Assembly (NCBI RefSeq): GCF_028554725.1 | Contig: NC_071668.1 | Coordinates: 6,593,001 to 6,657,000, forward strand | Length of the DNA stretch: 64,000 bases | Reading direction: 5' to 3' | Source of the DNA: Zeugodacus cucurbitae | Lineage: Eukaryota; Arthropoda; Insecta; Diptera; Tephritidae | Shown: piece by piece, positions 36,467 to 48,332 of the stretch | Numbering within the stretch: position 1 is the stretch's first letter | Layout: the number at the start of each line of letters is the position of its first letter | The notes under the pieces: model-generated | What the model was told of the DNA's origin: nothing | Databases searched by the model: none | What the model saw: only the letters and a program-made list of their open reading frames with translations | Made by a program: the position numbers and the translations under genes

Positions 36467-38376
36467 CGGAATGCTTATGTAGACAAAGGGCGGAGAGCAA
36501 CGTCAAGCAGAGGTAGACAAATTTAATGAATGTGGAAATTCCAAAGGGAAATTGGAAATTTTTGTACAATTTAAGTGTTTTGAAAATTAAAAAATCGAAA
36601 GTATTTTGTTAAGAGCCACACACTGAAAATGCTTGTATTGAATCGTGGATGTAATAGAAAGCTTATTTTCTGTATTTTAAAAGTGTGACTGTAAAATTCG
36701 TGCTCTCATACATTGTGTTAGCTTTAGAGAGAGAGGGAGAAATAAACTATCAAAATCGATCATTAATTGACGCAACAGAATTTAATTGATTTTTAGGACT
36801 GAAATCCAAAAATATATTTATCTTTTGTAAAAAGCTTTGCTCCGAAAAATATGCTTTGAGTACCAGACTAAAAATAAAGTAATCGGAAAGTTAACTTATT
36901 TGACATATTTGGCACACTGACACTTTTCTATATTAACAATAACGACCATGAAAAGCTTCTTAAAAGCTTATCAAAAGCTTCTATATATCAGCTTTGGAAA
37001 ATAAAATTGTATAAAAATTTAGGATATTGATGTTTTTCTATGATCCGCCTATAAACACTTGGCAACTCTTAGCTTTTTAGCTTTTTTGAAAAGCTTTTTA
37101 AACCAGAAAAATAGCCAGAAGCTTTCCATTGTCTGCCGAGTGGCGACAGCTTTAGAAACATTTTTTGTGTTGCTGTTCGAAAAAGGAAATTAAGAGACTC
37201 TAGATTAGAGAGACTCTAAGTGCATCTAGTAGACTATTTTCCAGCTTTTATTGAAACGAACTAGACTAATAAAAATATAGTGACAATAGTACAATGTGTT
37301 TGACGAATAATTGAATTCTTTTCCGAAAAGAAACTTGTATTCCTAACTCAAGAGGTCGCCCAACTTATCAAGCTGAGTTGAAATGTGCGTGAAAAGCTAG
37401 CAAGATCCAAGGCACTGAAAACTTGTGCGAAAACTTTTAGGCTTGCGCAAAGCTTTCAAAAACACGCAACAATTTTGTACTTTACCAGAATGCATCTGCT
37501 ACTTCAGTGCAACTGAAACAACAACACTTCACCGCTACAATTGCACACAACGAGCATAACTACCAGCAACCAACAACTGTACCTAACTGCAACTCTTTGC
37601 GAAGAGAATCAAGTTCTGAAGAAGCAACCAAAGCCGAGGCAAAAGACTTTTGGCAACTTTTAACATGAAAGTCTCGACCAAATGCAATTCAACGAATTAC
37701 GCCGCTTTGCCTGCCAACGCCAACGCCAACGAGTTCCAAGCGCGAGCTCGACTAAAGCTGACAGTCGAAAATCTAAGTCGCTAGCGCCGGCAGGCTGTCT
37801 TTGCTGCCTTGTAGATGCGTAGTTGAGTATTTCGGCGCTCGCACTTTTGCTTCGCCATTTCTCGCGTCTTTTGTTTTGTTATAACTCTTTTTTCTTTGTT
37901 GTTATTGCTTTCTTCTATTTCTTTTTTCTTTTTGCGTGTAAACTTTTGTTTGAATTTGTTTGCAACTTTACACGCCAGCAACTTTGCACTTGCTTGCATT
38001 GTAGTCTTTGACTAACAACAGCAACAATACCAACAGCAAGTAACAACAATAAGTCGATAACTATTATTGCAATGGCAAGAAATAACAATGGGCGTAAAAT
38101 AAACACAGCAGCAAAAGTAAGAAACAACTCAATTGCAACAACACCGCCTACAATAACAACTATGACAACAATGGCAACAACAATACAACCAACTCACGTA
38201 AATATGTACGTAAGCGCGTAACAGACGCGTTAACTACGACGTTGGCAGCAATGACACTAAGAACATGACAGTGAAAATTAAATTGCAACGAAATTACTTG
38301 CAGAGGCAACAAAATAAACGGTACATGTTGCAACAACAACAATAATGAAGGAAAAATACATATACCATAAATAAGT

Positions 38377-38517
38377 GGATTTGAACTCCACTCTTCACCC
38401 TGATCACTTTAGTATATATAACCCTATATCTAACTCGTTTAGTTTTGGGTGTTACAAACAACCGTTATGTGAACAAAACTATAATACTCTCTTTAGCAAC
38501 ATTTGTTGCGAGAGTAT
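38377..38517 (+). mobile_element. Family A 3'-end fragment
   Basis: Only the last roughly 140 bp of family A are present, from 'GGATTTGAACTCCACTCTTC' through 'CAACCGTTATGTGAACAAAA' to the terminal TTGTTGCGAGAGTATA hairpin. It is immediately followed by a mariner remnant. Confidence 0.85.
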
Positions 38518-38583
38518 AAAAATAGCTAAAACTCATATCGATTTTTTTTGGTTCTTAATTAACTTCAGATTGGTCTACGATCT

Positions 38584-38960
38584 GTGTTCAAAAAATAACG
38601 GGAATTTTCGTTTTTTGAAAGAAATATTTATTCATTCGTCTATTATCTATTCGTCATTTATCTTGTCGCCTTTGAAATAGTCCCTTTTCGTCAAAACATT
38701 TCTCAAACTCGAATTTTGGGATAACCTTTGACTCTATCAGAGATTTTGCATAGGTTTGTAAAACGATGACCTTTGAAGGTCCTCTTTATTTTTTGAAAGA
38801 AGAAAAATACACTCGTAGAAAATACACACGTGTCTGGTGAATATGTTTGCTAGATCATCGTTGCTGTATGTTTTTGACCAAGAATTCACAACGAAGTGTG
38901 AGCCTTTTAGAAACGAAAATCCCCAAGCTCATAAAAAGACGTCTAACCTTAGCGGTTGTT
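38584..38960 (-). mobile_element. mariner family 2, 3' fragment
   Basis: The left edge GTTCAAAAAATAACGGGAAT is the family's terminal inverted repeat. Inward from it, on the minus strand, come the 3' untranslated part and decayed transposase C-terminal sequence; the stretch at 38870-38950 parallels 44700-44780 of the 44.6-kb copy. The 5' half is missing. No open transposase frame survives. Confidence 0.75.
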
Positions 38961-40540
38961 ACAGACAAAGTAAGCAATGAATAGATTTAGAATTTTATCG
39001 AGGCATTTAAATCAATATAATAGAAATATAATGGAGATAGAAAGGATATTTTGCCAATTGGACTTAGTGATAGCACCTGGCTTCATTTGCAGATTGGTCT
39101 ATTTCAAACAAAACAAGCTTCCCAAAACTAGCATGTTCCAAATCTGCCGACTTGCTACGCTATAAAATATTATTGGATAAGTTTGGACTCTGCTAAAACC
39201 AAAATTCATCCCAACCAGCGGGGTTTATAGAAAACTAATTACTATCCATAAATAAAAAAGCTAAAGTCGGTTTACAAATAATTTTTCGCTTAAGTAAATC
39301 TCAAACGAAGAAACAAAAGAGATTTCAAAAGTAGTTATTTCTGAATTTTCAAATCCCACAGCTTAGCGTGAAATCTGTTGAATCTCCAGCTTTAAAACTA
39401 AAGTACAAAGTAATCCTTGATTAATTCTGCGAAAAACCAACTCATCTTGCTAAAAATATAACAACCTTTTTATTTTTTGTAGTTTGGATTTCCCTGCAAT
39501 TCTAGTGTAAGTGAACTTAAGCACTTCTTGATGTTCTCGTAAGCCGTTGCAAGCCATTCGCGCGCGCTGCAAATACCTTATTTATGAATGTTATTTTTGT
39601 TGTTGTTCTTATTATTATTATAGCTGCTTACTATCTCTTGCAGCAGCTTGCTTCCTTCGATTTGCTTTTTTATTTAACGCTTGTTTTTCTTTTTCCTGCT
39701 TAACGCCATTGCTTACACCCACAACCACCCACATATGCACTTTCATTTTGATTTCTATTTACATTGTTTATTTACTGGAGTAATTTTTCAATTTCTTCGT
39801 TCAATATTGTTTTCATTGTTGAGTTGTTTGATTTTCTCAATTTTGTTGCTTTGCTTCTTAGTTTTTTTTTTTTTTTGTTTTCTTTTTCCACTGTCTATTT
39901 TTACTGCGAATTTCACTTTGTAATTTTTCTTGCGCGCGTTAAACTATTGTGTGGCATTATTTGCTTTTAAGAGAAAATTGCAATTTCAAGCTACACAACA
40001 AATACATATGAGTATCTGTGTGTTTGTGGAAATATGTGATTGCTAAGTGAAAATGGCAGAAAATGCTGGAAAGCGAGTGAGTTCCTAGCAAACACCTACT
40101 CATGTCTTGTGGATGGCTTGTGGGTTTGTGCACAACAAACATGCAATTTAACTGTAGTTGTAACTGTTTACACGCAATAACAGCGAAATTACGCTAATAT
40201 TAATTGGTAAGGTTTGTTTCGTCGAAAAAATACCTTTCTTCAAAATTTTTTTTTGAAAAAACATTCAACGTCATTCGAGAGCTATATATATGTAGAATAT
40301 TTGTTCCAAATTTCAAAACGATCGATGCAGTAGTTTTTCCTGTAGGCTGGTCACCGACTTTAAAAATGACATATTTGGGAAAATCGATTCAAAGTTTTGT
40401 ACACTCAGCGCAGGTAGCTGGAGGTACCGTTATTCAACCTGCTGTAACTTCGTTAGTTATTCTCCGAATGACCTAAAAATTTAACACAATATTCTTGAGA
40501 TGGTGATGGTTCAGAAAAAAAATGAAAACAAGTTGTCAAA

Positions 40541-40554
40541 CCCCCCCCCCCCCC
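40541..40554. repeat. Poly(C) run of 14
   Basis: Fourteen consecutive C, rare in this AT-rich sequence. An (AT)n run of about 23 bp follows at 40634-40656. Both are likely to vary in length. Confidence 0.9.
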
Positions 40555-41152
40555 TTAATGCCTCGAATCCATGTGATACTGTGGAACGTTAAAAAGTCTT
40601 ACATAACTGGAATACAAACGGTTCCTACGCCAAATATATATATATATATATATATAACCATCGAGGTCGGACCTGCAGATCAGATCTCAGAAATCCGAGT
40701 ATATCTGACGAAAGTTCTAAACGAGAAGGTTGGGTTATGTTATGGGGCTGTTCTCAGCGATGGAGTTCACAAGGATCTCAAGTGTACATTGGAAACAAAA
40801 TTCTTTCTTTCGTGAAATCACGGAGAATTACCTTTAGACTATTACAAGTACATTTAATCGGCTGACATCTTGTATCGGATGTCTGACATCGTTGTTCAAC
40901 TAAGGTTAGACTATCAAGATTTTCTAACCGCAGTACAGTGAAAGCTTGCATTTTGTTTTAATGAAAGCTCTTGGCCGGATAAAGTCCAGAAACGTAGAAG
41001 TCCGGTAACGTAGAACCGGCTTTTCTGGACTGGAAGTCGAGAAGAAAATGTGTAGATCTTTCCACTTTTTCTTACTCCGTTTGACATTCTGCGTTTTTTA
41101 AGGTTATGTTGGAAATTTGTTAACTTCTTTTCGAAAAACACACTTCACTCAC

Positions 41153-41186
41153 CTCAATTCGATGTTCAAGGCTTCCAGAGTTGATT
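41153..41186 (-). CDS. Possible antisense microexon, 34 bp
   Basis: Read on the minus strand, a pyrimidine tract and TTTTGCAG lead into 34 bp (41186 down to 41153) followed by a perfect GTGAGT donor. Two of the three frames are open; one reads 'STLEALNIEL', another 'INSGSLEHRIE'. It lies inside the large eys intron on the opposite strand. It may be an exon of an overlapping gene, an untranslated exon or chance. I found no partner exon nearby that I can support, so this stays a candidate. Confidence 0.3.
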
Positions 41187-41496
41187 CTGCAAAAGAAAAA
41201 AATAAAATTTATTAAACACCCTATATTTTTTCACTCCACATGAAGTATTATATAATCATATATATTATATTAAATTACTATACATTAACATTATACAACT
41301 AATTACACTATATTGCCAAATATCGCTTCCTTTTACTAAAGCCACAGCGCGTCCCGAATACACTAGTTGATTAACTCGCACGAAAACAATTTTCCACACC
41401 GTTAATTGAATTTTTCTCACCGCTTCTTTTCTCTTCTTTTCTGCTTTTATGTACACATCCGCGTGTGGCAATAATGAAAACTACGTACAACAACAG

Positions 41497-41649
41497 GAAT
41501 CAATTGCGAGGAAAATGTCGATGAATGCATGTCGAATCCGTGTCAAAATGGTGGACATTGTCGTGACCGGAACAATGGCTATACCTGCACCTGTCAGCCG
41601 GGCTACTTGGGCATCAATTGTGAAATCGATGTGGCTGTCTGCGAGACGG
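41497..41649 (+). CDS. eys: eyes shut (eys), EGF-like exon B
   Basis: This 153-bp exon is phase 1 at both ends, the usual form of a shuffled EGF module. It completes the EGF repeat started at 6600-6751 ('GINCEE'). It then encodes a full repeat, 'NVDECMSNPCQNGGHC' through 'CTCQPGYLGINC', with a calcium-binding-type D-E-C start, and begins the next ('EIDVAVCETG'). The donor is GTAAGT at 41650. The acceptor AG at 41495-41496 has no pyrimidines just before it; a strong pyrimidine tract lies about 45-75 bp upstream and no other AG occurs in the preceding roughly 128 bp. That supports this acceptor with a distant branch point. The phase match to both neighbours makes the assignment firm. Confidence 0.93.
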
Positions 41650-41856
41650 GTAAGTACGAGCGAAGCCAAACGTGCGCACGTGAATGTCAGAAAATATAAA
41701 ATTCAATTTTATTATCAAACCAAAACTCACACACACACACACTTACACGTACATTGCAACCACGACCAATACACCAACTAATGTCCAACGTATCGAACAC
41801 GCGTCACATTCAATCAACATCACCATTCTCACACACCATCTCTTGTCATGTTGCAG
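41650..41856 (+). other. eys short intron, 207 bp
   Basis: It runs from GTAAGT at 41650 to TTGCAG at 41851-41856. It is phase 1 on both sides and contains an (AC)n run. Nothing else is visible. Confidence 0.93.
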
Positions 41857-44168
41857 GCACCGGCGCGCGTTGTCAGAACGGCGGTGAATGCATTGAAGGT
41901 CCTGGCCTGGAGTTCTCCTGCGAATGTACTGCCGGCTGGCATGGACGCATCTGTCAAGAAGAGATCAACGAGTGCGAATCGGCGCCATGTCAAAATGGCG
42001 GTGTGTGTGTGGACAAATTGGCATCGTATGTATGCGCCTGTCCGATGGGCTATACGGGGAACAATTGCGAGGAAGAGATACTCATTTGTGCGGACAATCC
42101 ATGCCAGAACAATGCGCTCTGCCTGATGGAAGAGAGCATACCGACGTGCTACTGTGTGCCCGACTACCATGGCGAAAAATGTGAGTATCAGTATGATGAG
42201 TGCCAATTGGGACCGCGTTGTATGAACGGTGGTGTCTGCATTGATGGTGTTGACACGTTTTCATGCTCGTGTCCACCGCTGTTGACGGGCATGCTCTGCG
42301 AGTGTCTAATGATTGGCGAAGATTCGTTAGATTGCAATTATACGGTGAGCATATCCACAATGCCACCGACAACTATAATACGACCAATTACACCGACAGC
42401 CGCTGCTACCGTGACAACGACAACGCCAACGGAAGTGACACCACATGTGTCCGCCGTACCAGTGGTGACAACAACAACGGCAGCGCCAAGTGGCACAGCA
42501 TCGGTGTCCACATCCGTTGAGACCGAAGAAACTGAAGAGGAAACTGGTGTGGGTGTTGGTGCGGAGAAGACTAAAGCACCGCCTGAGACTGCCACCGCAA
42601 CAGGTAGCGCTGTTTCCATTTCATCGGAAGAAAAGCCACAAACTACAGAATCATCACGTTCGTACACAGCTGAGTCGGGTAGTAGTGTTGAGTCGTCCTA
42701 CTCTTCTGAAGGCAGTGCGTCAGTGGAAGTTGGTACATCCGACGAACTTACAACGCCCTCACATGTAGATGCTAGTAGCGCTGAAGAAGGTGTGCCCACA
42801 ACAGCCAAAACAACGATCAGCACCGCGGACTCGGATTATACACCCGGCTCATCTGCGGTTTCGAAAAGCGCGGAATCGGATGAAGGTCCACCCATCACTT
42901 ATTCCACACGTCCACCATTCAAACATTATGTTACAACAATCGAGACAACATTCTCCATCGACTATTCTACTGCAAGACCCACTTCTCTTCGGCCAAAGCC
43001 AACGATATTCTTCCCCAGCAGCACAGTGCATATATTACCAGAACTGCCCGGCAAACATATTCCCACCGAGTACACTGAGTATCCGGACCATGATGTGACG
43101 TCGCCTCATCGCATAACCACCACAGCTGCGCCGTTCTTCACCGAATACCCGGAAGTTGCAGTCACCACACGTTACAAGGACTTCACCAGCAAAGACTTGA
43201 GTATGGTCACAACCGGCCGTCCAATAACTTATCCAACAACACTATCGTCGCTGACACCAACTATTGTGCGCATTGGCACCACTTTGCACCCACAACTCGG
43301 CGGCGAAGCTGCTTCGTCGACTGTGACACCGGCAACCGGTGTGACCGCGGAACGACCAGACGGTCATCATCATCATCATCACCATCACCACCATCATCAC
43401 AGCACACAAGCGCCGGGAACTGGTGGCGAGGAATATACACAACCGCCGGCAACCACGCAGACGCACATCTATACCACCGAACGTACGCACTATCATCACG
43501 TCGACCACACCACACATCGACATCATTACGAAGGTGCGCCAACCACTATGACAGCACCAGTGCCAACGACTGCGGAGATTACCACAACACAACCGTTATA
43601 TACCGAAGATTTGGTTAGCCACACCTCGACGCTACGCCCTGCTGCAACGCCAACAGTCGTGGCCGCGTTACCTACAACTCTTGCGCCCGAACCAGAATCA
43701 GCGGAGACTACAGAACCACCACCGCCGCCACCACAACCAACCGCACCACCAACACAACCACCAACGCCAGCACCAGCAACAACGCTGCCACCACCAACAT
43801 CCCCACCATCAACGGCAAGCCCAACCGTGGCGGTCACGTATCCGCCACCCACAGAGCTGACGCCCGCTCCAGGCACACCCGTACCGGTCTATACCACACT
43901 ACCACCGCCACCAGCGCCAACCACCTCCGTACCGATCTACAGCACGTACGCGCAACCAAGCGGCAAACCCGTCACCACGACAGTGGCCAGCAGCGAGGAA
44001 GTGGAGAGCGCCAATACGGTGGCCACCGGCGTCGAAACGGGCATAGCACGCGGTGGCGCAACGCCAGTAGGTGGCGCTGCTGGCGTTGATAACACCACCG
44101 AAGTGGATTGCATCAAAATGGGCTGCTACAATGGCGGCACTTGTGTCACGACATCCGAGGGTTCACGG
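41857..44168 (+). CDS. eys: eyes shut (eys), large exon C: EGF repeats plus mucin-like region
   Basis: This 2,312-bp exon gives about 770 codons. It completes one EGF repeat ('CQNGGECIEGPG') and adds three more ('INECESAPCQNGGVC', 'ICADNPCQNNALC', 'DECQLGPRCMNGGVC') up to about 42340. From about 42343 to 44100 follows a low-complexity Thr/Ser/Pro region of some 585 residues, expected to be heavily O-glycosylated. It has acidic Glu stretches early, twelve His at 43365-43400 and a Pro-rich block at 43716-43830. The exon ends with the first half of another EGF repeat ('CIKMGCYNGGTCVTTSEGSR'). The donor GTAAGT at 44169 is phase 0. EGF repeats, a long mucin spacer, then EGF plus laminin G is the eys layout. 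Open frames on the other strand here are shadows. Reading on from 44169 to a stop at 44225 would be intron retention. Confidence 0.95.
43365..43400 (+). repeat. Twelve-histidine codon run in eys
   Basis: Twelve CAT/CAC codons in mixed order, within the mucin-like part of exon C. The mixed codons argue against very recent triplet slippage and for tolerance or selection of the His tract. Length may vary between strains. Confidence 0.9.
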
Positions 44169-44602
44169 GTAAGTAATAGAGAGAGAGAGAGTGAAAAAAA
44201 ACATATGCAACTGTGTTGTAGTTAACAGCTTAAGGCACATTAACGGTAATGATGTAGTGATGAACGCCATAACAAGCGCCACAAGCGAGTCAGGTTATTA
44301 CTTTGAAGGTTAAAGGATTAGCGCTAATGCGAAAAGGTGTGCTGTGTTCTACTACGAAGCAGACGCGCGGCTTATAACACATGCCCATATGTATGTATGC
44401 TGATTTGCTTGCGCTGGTACATAATTAAATTGCAACAACTTCGCAGGCAACAAAATCAAATCAAAGTTTAACGCGTTAGCATTTATCATCAAGCATTGAC
44501 CCTTTTTGGGGTTACATATATACATGGTGGAGGTCTCATATCAGGTTGGGTTTACACATTTGTGTACAGTTGTTTTCGTCTGGTCCCTTCGGCTTCAAAC
44601 GA

Positions 44603-45092
44603 GATGTGCTAAAAAAATAACGGGAATTTTGATTTCAAATTTTCCAAAAGCCCCACCAAAATTTTTTTTTTCACTTTGCTTGTAATATTCGATAAGATTA
44701 GACGTGTTTTATGAGCTTGGCGGTTTTCGGTTCTTCAAAGCTCACACTTCGTTGCTTGTTCATGAATTCTTGGCCAAAAACAATACAGTAACGATGAAGC
44801 CCCAGCCTCCATATACGCTTGGCATGGCTGCGTGTGATCTTTACCTATTCCAAAAACAAAGTGAACCTTAAAGCGTCGTTGTTTTACAAGCAAACGAGAA
44901 ATCAGTGAAAGAGCCATAGGTCGAAGGTCAAATCGAGTTTGAGAAGTGTTTCGAAGTTTGACGATTGTGCGCTCGCATAAGTATATGATATCGAATGAGC
45001 ACTAAGGCCTGAAGGACGACAACATTAATGCAGACGAATCAATAAATATTTTTTTCAAAATACGAAAATTCCCGTTATTTATTGAACATACA
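44603..45092 (+). mobile_element. mariner family 2, internally deleted copy with both ends
   Basis: The left end contains AAAAAAATAACGGGAATTTT and the right end is its complement (AAAATTCCCGTTATTTATTG). The interior keeps the transposase 3' portion, readable as decayed 'ACDLYLFQK' near 44830 (motif with the third catalytic Asp), plus the conserved 'GACGACAACATTAATGCAGA' trailer at 45015. About 490 bp remain of an expected 1.2-1.3 kb. It is non-functional. Confidence 0.8.
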
Positions 45093-46554
45093 TTATATGA
45101 TATAAATCCCATATTAGTCCAGTTTTATTAGCTAGTTTTATCGGCCCTCTTTTGAACACATTTTTGGATACATCTTTATAAGAGGCCGGTCTCAAAGGCG
45201 TTCTTCAAAAGTCACAAACTCTGTACTTTCTATAATCCAACGACCCTCCAGTTTCAGCTCTACAGATGATATATCTTATATAAAAATTCTGTTCTAAAGA
45301 TAATCACAATCTCTTTATTGCTTATCTACCATGAATATAGAGATTGCGGTCCATCTGTAAGACTTTAGACTTTGGTATATGTCGGTCAATATGAAAGAAT
45401 TTCAATTTTCGTCTTCCCGCTCGATATAATTCTGAATTTCTCACATAACGTGAAAGACTATTAAGTGAACCCACATATATGTGTCTATATATTGCCCATA
45501 CAATGGGGTATAAATGTAAAAATTATCATCTCAATGACAAGTACTAATATCTCTCGGCGCTCTTTTTGTAAAAAATTCGTTATATTTCGTATCGATTTTA
45601 ATCGCATTAAAGTTCAATTCTGCTATATTGAATTTCGTATCCATATTGGATTAACAATTAATATAAATCGCGTCACATTTCTTATAAATATAATTCCCAC
45701 CAACAATTTATAGAAAAAAATAATTTTTTATTCTCTCTGCTGTAACACTAATCATCCGACAGCATAACAACGCACAAAACACTAGATACATAATATGAAC
45801 AATACTGTTACTTCATAACGTCGTCATATAATTCGCTCTTTTAGTAAAAAGCCTCAACAATAAATGTGTTAATTCATTTTCAATTGAAATTTATTCTTTT
45901 TGTCATAAATCAAGTAAAATCTTCCGTGACAATAATTCAATCAGCTATGGTCACTACACCGTAAGCAATACATTTAAATTCCACTCATAATTAATTTACA
46001 AAATAAATTAATAAACGTTTTTGTTGGATTTCTTATGGTTTGTTGTTTTTGTTTTGGATTTATGCCATACAATAAAACATTAATTTAATTATCATATATT
46101 ATGCAGTGAGATAATATTGAAGGCGAGAGTTCAAGTGAATAACTTGTGCGTCAGCAGTTTGTCATAATCGTGGTTGTGGAAAAAATCGTATTTAGCAAGT
46201 AAGGAGAGGCTAAATTTGGTTGCAAACGAATATTTTTTGTAATCGTTACTTGTATGACCAAAAGAAATCATTTCCGACAACTTATAGACTATATGTTGGT
46301 GGGAATACACCGATATCTTTCAGTCTAGCTGAAATATAGTTTATATATACGGATTTTATGAGAAGAACTGCACAGATATTCGATTTCATACATATATTGG
46401 AAAGAATCTACATTTTTCATTACCAAACTACCCGGGTACAGAGTAACTCATGTGCAAAATTTTCTTTCGACAGCAATTAAAGCTCATTCAGGTTGCGTAT
46501 ACGCCGTGGAGGTCAAATAAAAGTGATCATATAGAACATAGCTTGTGTCTGTTG

Positions 46555-47370
46555 GCTCAACAATTTTTATGGCGAAAATCGAAAACACATAAAGTGCTAT
46601 AAGTCATAAATTAAGCTATGGAAATAAAATTCGGTACAAAGAATCACACTATGAAGGGGCATATTTTGATGTAATTTTTTTTGGAGAAGTGGGCGTGGCC
46701 CCGCCCCTAATAGGCTTTTCGTCGTTTCTTTTAGCCACTTCTTAAAACAGTCCAAAATAAAGAAATCGGATAATAACCACGCCCACCTTCCATGCAAAGG
46801 TTAGATTGAAAATTACTAAAAGTGCGTTAACTCACTAACGATAATCGTCAGAAACACTAAATTTCACATAAGAAATGGCAGATGGAAGCTGCGCTCATTT
46901 TTTACAAAATGGGAAATGGGCGTGGCGTCGCCCACTTATGGGTCAAAAACCATATCTCAGGAACTACTCGACAGATTTCAGTGAAACTTGGTTTGTAATA
47001 GTTTCCTTAGATCCCAATGATATGTTGTGAAAATAGGCCAAATCGCTTCACAACCACGCCTACTTCCTATATACCAGAGCTTTGAAGACAATCTGAATCG
47101 TTTACTTTACAATATACAAAGTGTGGCAGCCCCATTCTAAAAATCGCCGAAATCTGACCATAGGTTTTCAAGGCCTCATATATCGAACATGAGGACCTCG
47201 GTGCTTCTAACCTAATATTAGGGTTTCCAACTTTCAATGGACTTTATACAATATATATGACGAATATGTGGGTCAAATTGTGTATTATATAATATAAATA
47301 AAGTTAAATAAATAAATTGCGAGAGTATAAAATGTTCGGTTACACCCGAACTTAGCCCTTCCTTACTTGT
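46555..47370 (-). mobile_element. Helentron/DINE-1-like family A copy 4, 3'-truncated
   Basis: On the minus strand it starts at 47370 with AACAAGTAAGGAAGGGCTAA and 'GTTCGGGTGTAACCGAAC', followed by 'TATACTCTCGCAA'. Similarity to copies 3 and 5 runs to about 46555, where it stops before the GACGGAC run and terminal hairpin. The frame at 46597-46797 is repeat-derived. Confidence 0.8.
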
Positions 47371-48332
47371 TTTTAAAGCAATATCGTATCTTCGAGAGTA
47401 AAAAATATATTTTAGTCAAATAATTATTATAAAAAAATGTTGTTAATTTTTCTTATATAACAGAGCCGCTAACAAAAGCTTTATTATTACTAAAAAAATG
47501 CCACAAATAATTTATTAAAAAAAATTGCGCAATCACCTGCATTTCATAAATTTTATCAAAAAAAAGAATGCAAATTAAAAAAGCTGAATGCGTTTATTGC
47601 AAATTCAATTGGTTTTAAGCCACCGCAACGCGGCCTTTGATAATTTTCAAATTTTCCGCCTCAATACACAATCAACACAATCAATCTGATGGCGTTGGCA
47701 TTTTAATTGCCAGCACAATTTACACTTTAGAACTTAACGGTAAAGTTAACCCCGCACACAGCTGTAACGCAAATACACATGGAACTGTAACGGAATGCGC
47801 GCAGAAACTACCTTTGATGAGCTGCAACGCATTTAACACTTGTTTACACCGCAAATAACACAACAACAACCACTACAATACTGACATTTATTAAATGAGG
47901 GCGTATTTAACGCAATTAACGGTAAAACTTGCAAAAAACAATAAACAAAAACAACACCACAGCGTACAACTGCCCATAATTCCCAACAAACTTTCATTTT
48001 ACAACTCAACCAAGCCAGCAACAGCAGCAACACAAAGTCAATGCAGCAACGCGCCGGCCAATTAAAGTCACTTCATGTGTTGCGTGAAATTATTGTGATT
48101 TTTTTTTTAACTGGTGTTTACCCGCATTGGTTGTGCGTAAAAATTTCCGTTTAATTACGCAATTCGCACGCGCATATGTATTCCCTTTGGCTGAGTTATG
48201 CGTGTTTGCCAATAGTTGTTTGATAATGTTATTAAGTGAGTACACATTCCTTATATGAGGATATTAAATTCGTCATGCTGGCTTACCACATTCATGTGAT
48301 AAAGGGTCGAACATTATTTAATGAGCATTTAA

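Larger units (their letters stand above)
6752..41496 (+). other. eys intron, about 34.7 kb, transposon- and repeat-rich
   Basis: The intron runs from the GTAAGT donor at 6752 to the AG acceptor at 41495-41496; the phase-1 junction completes an EGF repeat, so no coding exon is needed in between. Its contents are listed separately: LINE, mariner, Helentron-like and TTAA elements, tandem arrays and Su(Hw)-like sites. Stretches such as 14340-16500, 17800-18800, 19550-21600, 22300-23450, 27710-28800, 31000-32550, 34700-38360 and 39000-40900 show only AT-rich or simple-repeat intronic DNA with no gene I can support. The GC-richer patches at 14980-15560 and 20130-20560 also lack a convincing gene. 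Confidence 0.8.

Noticed and set aside
41829..43876. Long open frames on the minus strand and in other plus frames over eys exon C
   Set aside because: They are shadows of a GC-richer, repetitive coding exon. The frame 41857-44168 is the only one with EGF cysteine spacing and matching splice phases.
44169..44225. In-frame extension of exon C to a stop codon
   Set aside because: A perfect GTAAGT donor at 44169 joins in phase to the acceptor at 58028, and the EGF repeat is completed only by that join.
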